Below are positions 43,098-54,049 of a stretch of 64,000 nt of DNA, piece by piece. Numbering within the stretch: position 1 is the first letter of the stretch; each line of letters starts with the position of its first letter. The DNA lies in NCBI GenBank assembly GCA_905147135.1, contig LR990039.1, forward strand, positions 32,299,708 through 32,363,707, read 5' to 3'. Below the pieces are notes generated by a model. That model was not told the origin of the DNA. It did not search any database and saw nothing but the letters and a program-made list of their open reading frames with translations. Source of the stretch: Blastobasis lacticolella. Lineage: Eukaryota; Arthropoda; Insecta; Lepidoptera; Blastobasidae. The position numbers and the translations under genes are program-made.

Positions 43098-43440
43098 CGT
43101 GTGTATTGTGTAGCAGGAGTGTGTGTGGAAATATCCCTAGAAAATTGCCCCAAAGGTGATAAGATTCAAAGTAGCCGCTTGTCATGGTTCGGCCGTATTA
43201 TGCGGAGAGACGAATATCATGTCACCAAAAGGGTATTGAATATGAATGTTGATGGATACGCAGGAAGGGGCAGACCAAAGAAAATATGGATGGATTGTGT
43301 GATGAGGCATATCAGTGAGCCAGAGGTGAGCGTGGAAGTGACAGCTGATAGGGATGAATGTAGAAAAAATACACACTGTGCCGACTCTAAATGTATGTGA
43401 GATGAGGGCAGGCACATGTTGACGCGTGTATTTTGTTTTT
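43098..43440 (+). mobile_element. C-terminal fragment of a LINE reverse transcriptase
   Basis: The plus strand encodes RLSWFGRIMRRDEYHVTKRV, YAGRGRPKKIWMDCVMRH and TADRDECRKNTHCADSKCM. This is a well-known tail of insect non-LTR elements (L-x-W-F-G-H-x-x-R-R ... G-R-G-R-P-K-K-x-W-x-D-C ... T-A-D-R-x-x-W-x-x-x-T-x-C-A-D-P-K). 5'-truncated and intronic. Confidence 0.75.
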
Positions 43441-43739
43441 TTTACTTTATTTAGAAACAAACAGTCGTTTACCCAAATATTTCAATGCACTAGACTATAA
43501 AATAGACCTAAACTTTCCTATTTCATTTACAAATTTCCGTAGTCAATAGCTAACTGTTGCGACTGACAACAACAACAAACTACAATACATTAATTACAAC
43601 AATTTCGCTAACAAATGTTATATACACACAATGCTTACATCAGCAATTTGAGTCTTGATATGTTTTCGTGCTCGTACAAATCAACAGATCGTACAAAAAA
43701 CAAATCAAGCCACAAATCGTTGTGTTCCAGTATACGTAC

Positions 43740-43861
43740 CCCTGGCCAGTGTGATGAGTCGGCGCTCCTCGGCGCGCTCCTGCCGCGCGGTGCTGAGCCG
43801 CACGCCCAGCGCGCCCGACACCAGCCGCCGCGCCAGCGCAGTGCACGTCTCCGGCCTTTGT
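43740..43861 (-). CDS. R3HCC1/R3HCC1L-like protein, penultimate coding exon
   Basis: Minus-strand exon of 122 bp, very GC-rich against its AT-rich intron. The acceptor is ccgttggcag just above 43861 and the donor gtacgt begins at 43739. It starts with the third base of an Arg codon and ends with the first base of a Glu codon. The single open phase that joins to both neighbours gives 40 whole codons: [19 protein letters not shown], then [20 protein letters not shown] and R. The block R-P-x-T-x-x-x-x-A-R-R-L-V-x-G-A-L-G, followed by a charged helix (Q-E-R-x-E-E-R), is what I remember as the signature near the C-terminus of R3HCC1/R3HCC1L. Two other frames are open by chance because of the GC content. 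Confidence 0.85.
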
Positions 43862-43911
43862 CTGCCAACGGGGAGTACGCGCTTTATTATGCTGTATTCG
43901 CAATAGGCTCA

Positions 43912-44135
43912 TAACAATCCACTGCAGGACTACGGGCCTCTCCCACGAAAGGGGAGGTCATTGCCATAATCTCCACGCTTGGCAGGCGGATTGGAGATCG
44001 CAGTGCAGTTGATGTAAATCTACCCAGAAATATGCTGCTGCCCATCTTTCGGATTTGTCCCTTGGTCGCCTCTTACGATACCCACGGGAAGAGATGGGGT
44101 GGTGCTGTTCTTTGAGGTGGCGGCACCACACACCA
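43912..44135 (-). mobile_element. RTE-derived repeat (sister of 40035-40285)
   Basis: Shares cgggcctctcccacgaaagg, ccacgcttggcaggcggatt and gttctttgaggtggcggcac with other lepidopteran-type RTE tails. It lies 50 bases beyond the exon at 43740-43861, in the intron. Confidence 0.55.
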
Positions 44136-46402
44136 CAATCGGAATAAGCTCGCATGGTGTTGACTTGCATTTCACCTCAAGGAACTAACAGCCCGCTCTC
44201 GTCTAAAGCGAATTGGACGCCGCCATCTTATCCTATAGGTGTAGGGACCAATCGCAGCAAGGCAGCTCGGGCGATGCTTTACTACGATCGGTGGTACTTG
44301 ACGGTATTATCACTGTGACTTTTCACGAAGGAACTATGTTACAAAATCACGTTGAAACATATAGATCATACGATAGGAAGGACCATGAGAGGGCGTCAGT
44401 GTCTTTTCATCAGTAGTTTCCCTATGGTAGTAGGACAATAATTAATGTGGCGTAAATGGTACTAACGTCCGTGACGTCATTTATTACCATCTCTAGCACT
44501 TATTCGAGTGAAGTTAGTGAAAAGGCCATCATCAGTACTTATAAGTCGGCACGGCACTATCGTCGTCGATCGTATGAGCCTTTAGTTAACAGCTGAGAGC
44601 CCAAACTGTAGCATACGATAACTATGTTACGTACGTATAACTACGCGCATGTATGTATAACATGGTACGCGCCCTGAGATGACTAAGGTTGTTGGGTAAT
44701 TACAATGGCTGTTACACAACCACTCGTGGTAAAATTTTGTGTTCAGATTGATGGTCCTAAGTAGTTTATATTTGAGTGTATGCAGACTTTGTCCGACATC
44801 TTCCAATTAGGTGGACAGTATACTTACAGCCATCGTTTTATGGTGCAGTAAAATGTTCTTGCGTTTTGGTAAAATTATTGATTTTAGGTCATTATGCGTC
44901 GAGGGGCATGGTTTCAGCTACAATACAAAAACAATTTAGATGCTTATCATACAATGCGTCGTCAAGATATAAAGTAAGGTCAACAACACAACGCAATCAG
45001 TTGCACTGTCTGCCTGATTACAGATAAGAAATAACAAGTAAAGCCATCCTGTCGATAATTTCATCCCTAGGCAATCGTACAAACAATGCAACGCTTTGAC
45101 ACAAGCTTCTAAAAAGCAAATCAGCTCTCCGAACGTTTCGAAAATATTTGACTAATAGGTGACTTTAGGGGGAGGTATCTCTGCATACAAATCGGTTACC
45201 GCAACCACAACAATGAATTGTTTGAGTGACGTGAGTGAAGAGTCAATCAGGTGATTTACACCTACTACTATGTACCTATTTAAATTATTATAAAACTGTA
45301 AAAGTGCCGTGTCAAAAAATTTACAGTTTAGGGGGACATAACAATGCTCAACAATATTTTTTATGTTTTTGGTTGTCTATCTGTTCGCGCATTACTAAAC
45401 GACTGAACGGATTTTGATTCGGTTGTGACAATAACAATCTAAGCCATATGTCATTTAATTCGTGTAGGTACAACCAGAGATACAGCTTGACCTCACCGTA
45501 GTACTATCATTCATACAATACGCGGGTCATTTAAAATGGTAACGCGAGCAAAAGCTAATACTAGATGCAGGTCCGTCTTTTTGTTTGTCGCTATAAAAAC
45601 ACTACACATACGTGCGGTAATCTAATCTAACACAGTAGGAACCTGATTAAAATATCTTATCGTACCATTCTAATCAAATGTATATGAAAACAAATATAAT
45701 CTCTTCCACAACTATCAACATTAATCATATTATTAAAAGTTAAAGACCATTGTTCGTTACCAAAACAACCTGGAGAATTGTGATTAATTTTGATATCAAG
45801 ATACTTTACTACTTACTATGAACCTTCCTCTTGAATCACTCTGTCTATTGTTGAAGACCGCATTAAAATACTAAGCAAACATACATAAATACAGGGGAAC
45901 AGACGGCGGGAAGCGACTTTGTTTTATACTAGCTACCCCGGCGCGACTTGCTTGCGTGGCATCCTACCCCTACCCTTTTTTTTATAAGAGTGAAAATCTT
46001 CGAAAGATACCACGTCACCCGGTGGAATGACGGTGGGCATGTGGGATTGCCCGAAAAAGGACCCTACCCACTAAAACCCATCTATGTATCCACACCCGCT
46101 TTTTATCGGAACACCATAGGACCACATAGATAGTTTGCGCTATGGTGGTCCTACCCCAAAGCCTACCCTAAACTTACTTAACCCCTACCTGCCCTACGTA
46201 CAGAGATACAGACGGCGGGAAGCGACTTTGTTCTATACAATGTACAGAAGAAATAACTATATCGCACCTACATTTCCATTGTAAGCAAAAACAATGAAAT
46301 AAATCCAAATTTACTAATGTCGAAAGAAGATTCACGTAATACAGCGCCCGAAGTGCAAGTTGTGTCCAACAATATAATTTGTTCGTAATTTTGGAGTCTT
46401 AC
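44136..46402. other. Intron of the R3HCC1L-like gene with dispersed repeats
   Basis: 45434-45570 (caatctaagccat ... tcatttaaaatggtaacgcg) is a repeat with a second copy at 62278-62415. 45833-46260 carries two pieces of the 9540 family (gacggcgggaagcgactttg twice). No coding exon is recognised between 43862 and 46402. Confidence 0.45.
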
Positions 46403-46517
46403 CTATAAGGTTGCAGAAACTCGGCGCACTTCTTGGCCTTGGTGCGTGACTCGAGAGTGGCTGCGTGCAGCGGCCGACAGCGCGCCAGCGACCGTTGGGT
46501 GGACAAAACCTCCGCAG
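46403..46517 (-). CDS. R3HCC1/R3HCC1L-like protein, third-from-last coding exon
   Basis: Minus-strand exon of 115 bp. The acceptor is tgttttccag above 46517 and the donor gtaagac begins at 46402. In the phase that joins the next exon it reads AEVLSTQRSLARCRPLHAA, then TLESRTKAKKCAEFLQPY. Its last two bases (AG) plus the next exon's first base make Arg. The K-A-K-x-C-A-E-F-L-Q-P segment followed by R-P-E-T matches my memory of the R3HCC1L C-terminal region, after an RRM-like fold. Upstream exons should encode the rest of that fold (expected to contain something like W-V-D-D-T-H-A-L). I could not find them up to 64000, so this gene is partial. Function of the family is poorly known. Confidence 0.8.
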
Positions 46518-46572
46518 CTGGAAAACACAGTTCATACCATCAATATAACACTCCTGATTTATTAAAGTCATT

Positions 46573-46705
46573 CGTTAGACAAGAGACAAGCGGGCTACGT
46601 GATGGAAAATGGTCACCGTCGCCTATGTCGCCTATGCAACATCAGGGGTATCGCCAATGCGTTGCCATCTAGAACACGTTAAAAGACAGTTTGCTCTGGC
46701 AACAA
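46573..46705 (-). mobile_element. Retroelement 3' end fragment (family of 10072-10352)
   Basis: acaagcgggctacgtgatgg, aaatggtcaccgtcgccta, atcgccaatgcgttgcc; minus orientation, shortened. Confidence 0.55.
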
Positions 46706-47708
46706 ATACGCTAATTCATAGACTTAAAGCACTTAAACACTGCATTCTATTCGAATAAGAGATAATGCTGTACGAGGGACAATACACAGTACGATCTATG
46801 ACACCTTATCTGATCAGTATTTCATATTCAGGGGGTCTAAAAAGGCCACATAATTATCGTTTCATATTATGATTGATATTAGTTTGTCACACACATATTT
46901 GCAGCGTCGCATTTGTTGAAATTACCACGACTATTAAATATAGCATCACCTAGTTCCAGTTTTTACACCGGATCAGGTAACTTTGACAGGCACTCTATGG
47001 TCCTATGAAACACTCAATGTGGCTTTCTAGACCCCCAGATGAAGTGTTTCCCTCCGGACGTTTTAGCATCTTACTCTAACTTAAACTTGATGAACTGTAC
47101 ATCTTCACACTGAGCGTAAGCACACATGCCGTGGGTCGTGAGTGCCATTGGACACGAATTGGGTCTTACTTATTGTTACCCGTAAAATTGCCGTATTTTG
47201 TGCGTAAACATTCATAACATGGCACAACAAATGATAACATAAATTAAAATTTCCATACAATTAAATCAGCAATTTAATGGTGTTCCGCTTCACTTCACTT
47301 AAGTAACAGAAAAGGTTTTATTTTTGATTAAAACATTCAGTCAAATTGATTGGAAAAATCGCTAGCTATCAAGAATAGAATACTACAGTAAGCACAATCG
47401 CGATAAAGTTTTGCATGGAGCCATTTCTATGCTAGCGTTATAATAATAATCAGCGTTATTATGCGTCTTAAGATATTATTTATACATTCTATAAGGAAAA
47501 TAAATGTAGAAATATCAACCGCATCTCGCGTTAGCCACATCGCAAGTAAAATGTATAGGTAAGCATGTAATTAAGTAAAAATATAGTAAAGTCGAGTAAA
47601 ATGCACAAGTGTATGTAATGTAGTGAATGTAATGGGATAATGGAAGTAAAAAAAATACGTAAATAATGTTAATATAATAACAAATACATAATGAAAAATC
47701 AACTTGGC
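46706..47708. other. Intergenic or intronic, nothing recognised
   Basis: AT-rich sequence without convincing coding frame. If the R3HCC1L-like gene extends upstream, this is intron. Confidence 0.3.
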
Positions 47709-48056
47709 GTTTATGTCCCGGTTGTGCTCTCGAGAACGAGGGCCCGTGGTCCACCTTGACCATTATCCAGGATTTGGGGATCAGGTAATTACAGTGGAGC
47801 GACTACCATCTCACCTCCGTGACCCTGCTACCAGGGGAACCTGACCAGATTGGATCATGGTTACACACACATCCAGTCGCCTGAATGTGCAGGATTCATC
47901 ACGATGTTTTCTCTCATCGTAAGAGCATCGGTTAGTATTCAACTAATGTACATAACCCAGAAAAGAGTCATTGGTACATGGCCGCACCGGGATTCGAACC
48001 CGGTACATCTCACTTACGAGTTGGATACTCAACCGCCCGGCTACCGACGCTCTCCA
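47709..48056 (-). mobile_element. tRNA-derived SINE, near-complete copy (main family)
   Basis: Full-length minus copy. The plus strand shows gtcccggttgtgctctcgag, accattatccaggatttggg, cctgaccagattggatcatg, ctctcatcgtaagagcatcg, then the inverted tRNA-like head gggattcgaacccggtacat ... caaccgcccggctaccgacg. Confidence 0.82.
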
Positions 48057-49180
48057 ATAACAAATACATAATATGGGTTACTTATACCAATCTACCTACA
48101 AGAAAGAAGATGATATCATCAGTATATGGATTACGGGTGGTAGGCCTCTATATAGCAGCTTAGAAGTTAGTTACCACGGCGTCATCTATATCCGCCGCCC
48201 AACAACAAAGCTAACATTGTAGTATTCCGATTTGAAGGATAAGGTAGCCAGCGTCAATACTAGCATGATTCGTAGGTGTTATGGGCTACAGTTATAGCTT
48301 TCCGGCAGGTGAGCTGGCTGCTCGATTGTCAGTGAGAGTAACTAAAAAGGAGGAGTCTACAACCCTTGTATGTGGTTTTCACATCGTTTACCATCGCAAT
48401 AGCGTGTCTTATAATAAATAACATCATTAGCACATAAAATATTGATACAACAAACATGAAATACAATTGAAATAAATATTTAAATTGGGATATAGAAAGG
48501 CCCGATCGTTAATAGATCAAAATTGCACCTAAACTGCTTTTCATATTCTTATTTATATTTCTTTATTTATATTGTTCATACATTGTACAAATTCAGTATC
48601 TAGGTAAAAATTACACATTTCTGTACAAGATGTTTATTGGATACTAGAATGCTTATTGGCTTTAACTGCTAAGTACGGGGAGCATTGCTGCTAACTGTGG
48701 GATATCTGTGTATTAACAGCAGTCATCAGAAATGGACTGATATGGGCTGATAATGATGAAAGATCGTTTAGTAGTTTTAGTCAATGAACCAAGACACGAA
48801 AGTATTTAACGAATAAACTATAAATAATTTCAGCAGTTATTATGAATTCGCCATAACAATATCAGTTTTGTTCATAGATTTAGTAATGATTGGTACACAA
48901 TGGATAGAACACACGGTAAACAAACATGCATATTTTAATAATGAAATAGATTACAATGAATTAGACACGTCACTATTTAGTCATCAATATTTACATCGCA
49001 TACAAGTATTTACTCACAACACCGAATAAAGAATGTTCGGATATTTAAATTGAATAGAAAAGAATAATTATCTGATATATACCGAACAATTACACTATAA
49101 TTACACATTGTGTTAAGCTGTCCCTACAAGATACGTTAGTATCTGCAAGATGGAACATCTTTTTCTTAGCGCTTTTTCCC
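48057..49180. other. Intergenic, nothing recognised
   Basis: 48690-48770 ends in gctgataatgatgaaag, a decayed RTE-type tail. Other parts are AT-rich with no coding signal. Confidence 0.3.
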
Positions 49181-49184
49181 GTAT

Positions 49185-49668
49185 CAGGCTCGGGGTACTC
49201 TTGACCATGATCCTAGATTTCCCTAACATTATAGTACATGGCCATCTTGGCGTCCCGGATGTGCGCTCGTGCGTGAGGGCCCGGGGTCTGCCTTGACCAT
49301 GATCCAGGATTTGGCGATCAGGTAATAACAGTAGAGCGACTGACATCTGACCTCTGCGATACTATTAACAGGGGAACCGGCCCAGATTAGATCATGGTTT
49401 AACATACAGTCACCTGAATGTGCAGGTTTCCTAACTATGTTTTCTCCTTAATGCAGAGCATCGGTTTGTGTACAATAGTGTACATGTATGTACATATCTT
49501 AGAAAAAGTCATTGGTATAGTCAGCTGCGAAGTGAATGGAGCCTAGAATACATTAAATGTATGCCAGCTAGCCAGCTGACTGTACATGGCAGCACTGGGT
49601 ATCGAAGTCGGCACATCTCCCTTACGAGGCCGACCCGCTATCCGTTACGCCACCGACGCTCCCTTGCA
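49185..49668 (-). mobile_element. SINE copy with internal insertion, plus adjoining scrap
   Basis: 49185-49225 is a scrap (cttgaccatgatcctagatt). 49253-49668 is a longer copy of the main SINE whose head region carries an extra stretch of about 57 bases around 49520-49580, bounded by cagctg-rich repeats (gtcagctgcgaag ... gccagctgactg). Confidence 0.65.
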
Positions 49669-51839
49669 AGGTGGAACATGTGACATTCTAAATGAAGAGT
49701 CTTGTACTACGAATATTTAACTAAACTAATACCAACTCTTTGTATTTATTGATCGTAGCTAGTGGCATTCGATAATCTCTGCTTACCCCTATGGGATATG
49801 GCCTCGCGTGTAATGTATGTATGAACATATTTATTTCTTATCAAATTTTTAATACTCAAAATCTTTGTTTTCAAGATGTATATATAAAGAACTTTGTATC
49901 AAGTCTTATCTCTATCATGGCAGATAATGAAGGTCGAAAACATCAGACGAAATTTCAATTGCTTAAACAAACTTCAAAACTTCTTGTTCGGAATAAACGC
50001 GTACATACAGCATCTGTGCTGCCCGGTTGTAATAATACCATAGCCACGATTTTCGATTGACCGATCTGAGAGAGGGATACAGCAACAAAATAGCGAAGTT
50101 CTTAGGTAAAAGCCTTAGCTTTTGTTGTGGGTATTTATAAAATATGATGTGGTGGCGGTAGGTTAAGAGCTATTGATCAATAAACCATTCGTCGTATAAA
50201 ATGTGTTTAATTTAGACGCCCCGATAGAGCCTAAACGTTGCCTCAGCATACTTCCTAAGTTCCTATACTTATTTCGGGGAGGGAACTCCACTCCTCGACC
50301 GTTGTTTTCTATATCTGGACGTGACTGCTTCGTGCTAATATTTAGGAGTATATGTTAGCTGGTTTTTACAATTACAATCCATGATTTTTTATTTGACTTG
50401 GTGCACACGTCGGTGGCAAGTGACAATGCGGCTTAAGACTGAGCAACGACCTATCTGGAAACAGCCTATTCGCAACTCCTATAAAACAAAATCGCTTCCC
50501 GCCGTCTGTCCCTATGTATCTACCTACGCTTAGCTATTTTAATCTTTCACGTCCCAGCGACACAATGGTGGGTCGCGAGAACAATTGATAACAATAGATT
50601 AGCGGATACTTGGGATGTGAACGGTTAATCTACGCAACGGATTTTAATGCGGTTTTCAGTAACGGATAGAATGATTCAAGAGGAAAGTAGGGAGGGGTAA
50701 AGTAGGTTTAGCGAACGAAGAAGCGCCGGGTCCACTAGTAGAGGTATATCATAGTTTAGTGATGAGTGCCGCAGACGTGCGCACTCAGTGATCAATTGTT
50801 CGATTGTGACGATGCGCGTCGCACCCAGCCGGTTCATCAACCCGCACGAAAACGCAACGCCGCGTGCGCAAGTGGCACGACGCGTCGCATAGCGCCTGCG
50901 CACAAACTTGCACTATCGCCACATTCCGCCGGAAGAAACCCGAACGGCCAAAGAAACGGGGACCGGGCGAATTTACTTAGTGTAACAAGGTTATTGAGTC
51001 GCGTGAGTGCGCCTTTTCTTTATAACACGCGAATGAGCTAATAACCTAATCTACACTCAAATATTTACTAAACTACTTAACCGATGTTAATGAAATAAAG
51101 CTAAGAACCATCTCGATTAAACTGGCTTTCACATGGAGGAAACCGCATCTTTCCATCCGTTCGGGAGCTACGACGCCACAGACAGACACACAGATCGACA
51201 GATACAACCAACGTCATACTTATAACATCCCTCTTTTTTCGTCGGGGGTTAGAAATTAATCGTGTATGAAACGGGCGGTACTTAGATTTTAGAATTTATA
51301 ATGTACAACTTTTTAAATTTTTAGTTACCATTTCGCGTCTACCAGTGATCGTGATAACTGAAAAGTTATCCAAAATTATAAGTATAAAACCACGATTATT
51401 TCTATTTTATTTTATTCCGTTGTATTTGCTGGCTTCGCAACGGATTTCGCAACTTCTCTAGCTACTGCTGTTTAAAATCTACACCTCCGTCTTATTTTCG
51501 TTGTGAACTTTGTCTAGGCTAATTTGAAAATAATGCTACGACGCTGACCGGTATTTATGGTAAAAACGACACGACAGTATCTCATTCATTCGTTTCATTA
51601 TCCGAGAACAAGTTTAACACCTACAGTTGCGATGCCTGATCAATCGATTTCAATAAACAAATCAGTAGTGTCCCACTAATCAAGAGTCGGGCCGAAACCG
51701 CCCGCAGAACCAGTTTCTGCTCGACACGACCCACTTCTCCGGCGCAAGCCGTTGGAGGAAGTACATTCAACCGAGAAGCCCAAGTAACTGTTGCATAATT
51801 AAGCATAACTCCCACCCGTGCTAATGTAACCACTAGCCA
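49669..51839. other. Intergenic with repeat fragments and a CpG-rich patch
   Basis: 50395-50470 is a decayed tail of the 54050 LINE family. 50475-50720 contains inverted pieces of the 9540 family. 50760-50990 is GC/CpG-rich (cgtgcgcaagtggcacgacg) and could be a promoter or old TE, but no reading frame there convinces me. 51120-51250 (cagacagacacacagatcga ... tcgtcgggggtta) is a known style of lepidopteran dispersed repeat. Confidence 0.35.
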
Positions 51840-52150
51840 TTGTTACGGCGGAATAATCGTTGGGAAGGAAGTAAAAAATAACTTAAGAGTTAAGATATGT
51901 CTAGCTTTTTCGCTTGCATAACACGAGGCAGTATGTATATGACCGCCATCTGTAATTATTGTAAATGATGATGCGGCCGAAGACGGAGCATGTCTGTCTA
52001 GAACCAGCCCATACACTCTGGGCTTGAGTGTAATACTGTTGGGAACATATTGGCAGGCAAAGAGTTCCCATTCCTTAACCGCTGACATAATGAAAGTGGA
52101 GACAAAGCGGTTAGTGCGGATAGATAGTAGCAGTTTCTCCAACGACATAA
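51840..52150 (-). mobile_element. LINE 3' fragment (family of 54050-55325)
   Basis: The minus strand encodes RTNRFVSTFIMSAVKEWELF and, further on, DRHAPSSAASSFT. These parallel RTNRFGSTFIMRTAKEWNAL and DGHASSSAASSLT of the large LINE. The 5' part is missing. Confidence 0.75.
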
Positions 52151-52880
52151 TAAGGGTGAAACTTTTGCTTGCTTTTTGTGCCCCGAAAGCGGGAACTCTA
52201 ACGCATAAGGGCAGATATTCTTAATGAGTGGCTCAAGTAACAATTTCGAGTTCAGTGTGCTCGCTTATATTATTATGTCATATGATATGATGTTAATTAT
52301 TTTAAACGGATCAACCCGGCTTCGAAAGGCTAAAATGACAAATTTTCGAGCTCGCTGCGCTTTTTAAGTAACTTTAAGTTATTTATTAGTCAAACAATAG
52401 CTAGTCAAATGCAAACGGTCCCTCATCGCTAAAAGGTCACTGACGACGTTAGTCGAAGGGGTTGGTGCTATTCAGCTCTACCTGATACCACATGGCAAGC
52501 ATGCTTTTACAATGCACGTGATTTCGCGATGAAGAAATCTAACATCGTAAAGAAACTTGGTCTGGTCATATCTTAGAAGGGCACTAAGCCAGCGTGGGGA
52601 GCTAACATCTAATTCTCTCTTACCAAGATTTGCAGGAAGTGATTGTGAGCCAATGATCAAGTACCTACGTGTAATCTCACACTAACTACCTTTAAGTTAT
52701 TTGTAAGCTATTTCCTTGTAATTTTCCATAAAAGAACAAACCACAAGTGAGAACAAATGTATCTACAAGAGTTAGAAACGGCTAATTAAAATCCATATAA
52801 CTAAGATGTGCTGCTTTTTACGCATCATTGTATCTTTGAAAGAAAAAAACCCAGATGCATTGTGTTACTTTTTATCCGTG
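52151..52880. other. Intergenic, nothing recognised
   Basis: No gene or clear repeat structure is seen. Confidence 0.3.
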
Positions 52881-52884
52881 AATA

Positions 52885-53270
52885 AGTAATGAATATGTTA
52901 TGGTCAATTATGAATAATGCTCGTCACTTATTGGGCAGAGACTTATTGCGATTGAAACTTGTTAAAAAAATCGTACCTATCAAATATGTCGTTCTGTCAC
53001 AGAAGGGTACGTTGCGAGAAGCATGTTAGTTGTTATGAACTGACTTGCAGCTTACTTCCAGCAAAGTTGAGAAAATTATAGGTACGATATTTTAACATTA
53101 AAATATGAGTGTAGATAAAGTAGTGTATGCAACTGCATATAATTAGGTATTAAAACACTCGTGTCAAACTGTTATCATACGAGGCGTAGCCGAGTACCGA
53201 GTAGCCGAACAGACACTCATGTTTTAATACCCCCTTTTATATGCCAGTTGCATAAACTACTATTTTAAGC
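52885..53270. mobile_element. Foldback element (gtattaaaacactcgtgtc arms)
   Basis: 53147-53167 (gtattaaaacactcgtgtca) and 53212-53231 (gacactcatgttttaatac) are inverted, with further symmetry outward (gtatgcaactgcatat / atgccagttgcataaac). Between them is ggcgtagccgagtaccgagt. The left shoulder (52905-53040: gctcgtcacttattgggca, gtcgttctgtcacaga, gttagttgttatgaac) matches 60060-60195. A broken copy is at 57645-57800. Confidence 0.6.
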
Positions 53271-54049
53271 CTTCACCATCACAATAAACGAACTAACGAG
53301 AGTAATTAAACTTTTTATATAGGTATATAATGACTTCACTGCCATTGTTCGCCACCCCACTCATTGTCCTCCAACCTCCCCGGTCTTGGGGGCTATGAAG
53401 CGACGACCTACATTGGGATGTATTTCCACCGGATAATTTTATTTTCGTATTGTGGAGTTTTGGTCTTCGCTCTTCTACTATTATTTGACAAACTTTAAAG
53501 AAAAGCCGATTCGCCAGAACTTCGTCCGTCTGTCAGCGCGGGGACCACGAACAGGTGAGGCTGGTTTGGAACAATGAGAAGGTGGTAGTACCCACAACAT
53601 CCCGGCTTATTGAAATTACACCTACAACTTATTTTACTACTTGTATGTGCAAAATTTCTAGCTTCTCAGCGTCACTGTCAGGTCAGCAACACATTTCCGA
53701 AGAAAAACGAATATCAAAAAGTAAGAATATAGTGAAATTGGCAACATCGCGGATATTAACGAATCACACATGCAAATGTGCGGTTTTAGAGCTCGTAAAA
53801 TATGATATCGTTTCAAGGTGAACTCAATTCACGCACATAATAAAATTGATGACTCATCTTTCGACATTTACCGGTCACACGCGAGTCGCGAGCATCAGCT
53901 ACACTAACTTTGTGAACTGGCTCTCGAGCTCGTGAGTAGAGTAGCCCATGTCATGTTCTACTCCAATTCAGGTTATCTACTACTAACCGTTCCAAAAAAT
54001 CAAAGGATAATATGATATCGAGTGAATCGAAATAAGAATTCTGAGCTGT
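53271..54049. other. Intergenic, nothing recognised
   Basis: 53555-53821 is open on the plus strand for 88 codons but shows no domain. 53870-53945 is GC-rich and unassigned. Confidence 0.3.

Noticed and set aside
50760..50990. CpG-rich patch as promoter or first exon
   Set aside because: It stands out in base content, but no ATG frame with coding-like composition and no TATA or initiator motif was found. Old transposon sequence is equally likely.
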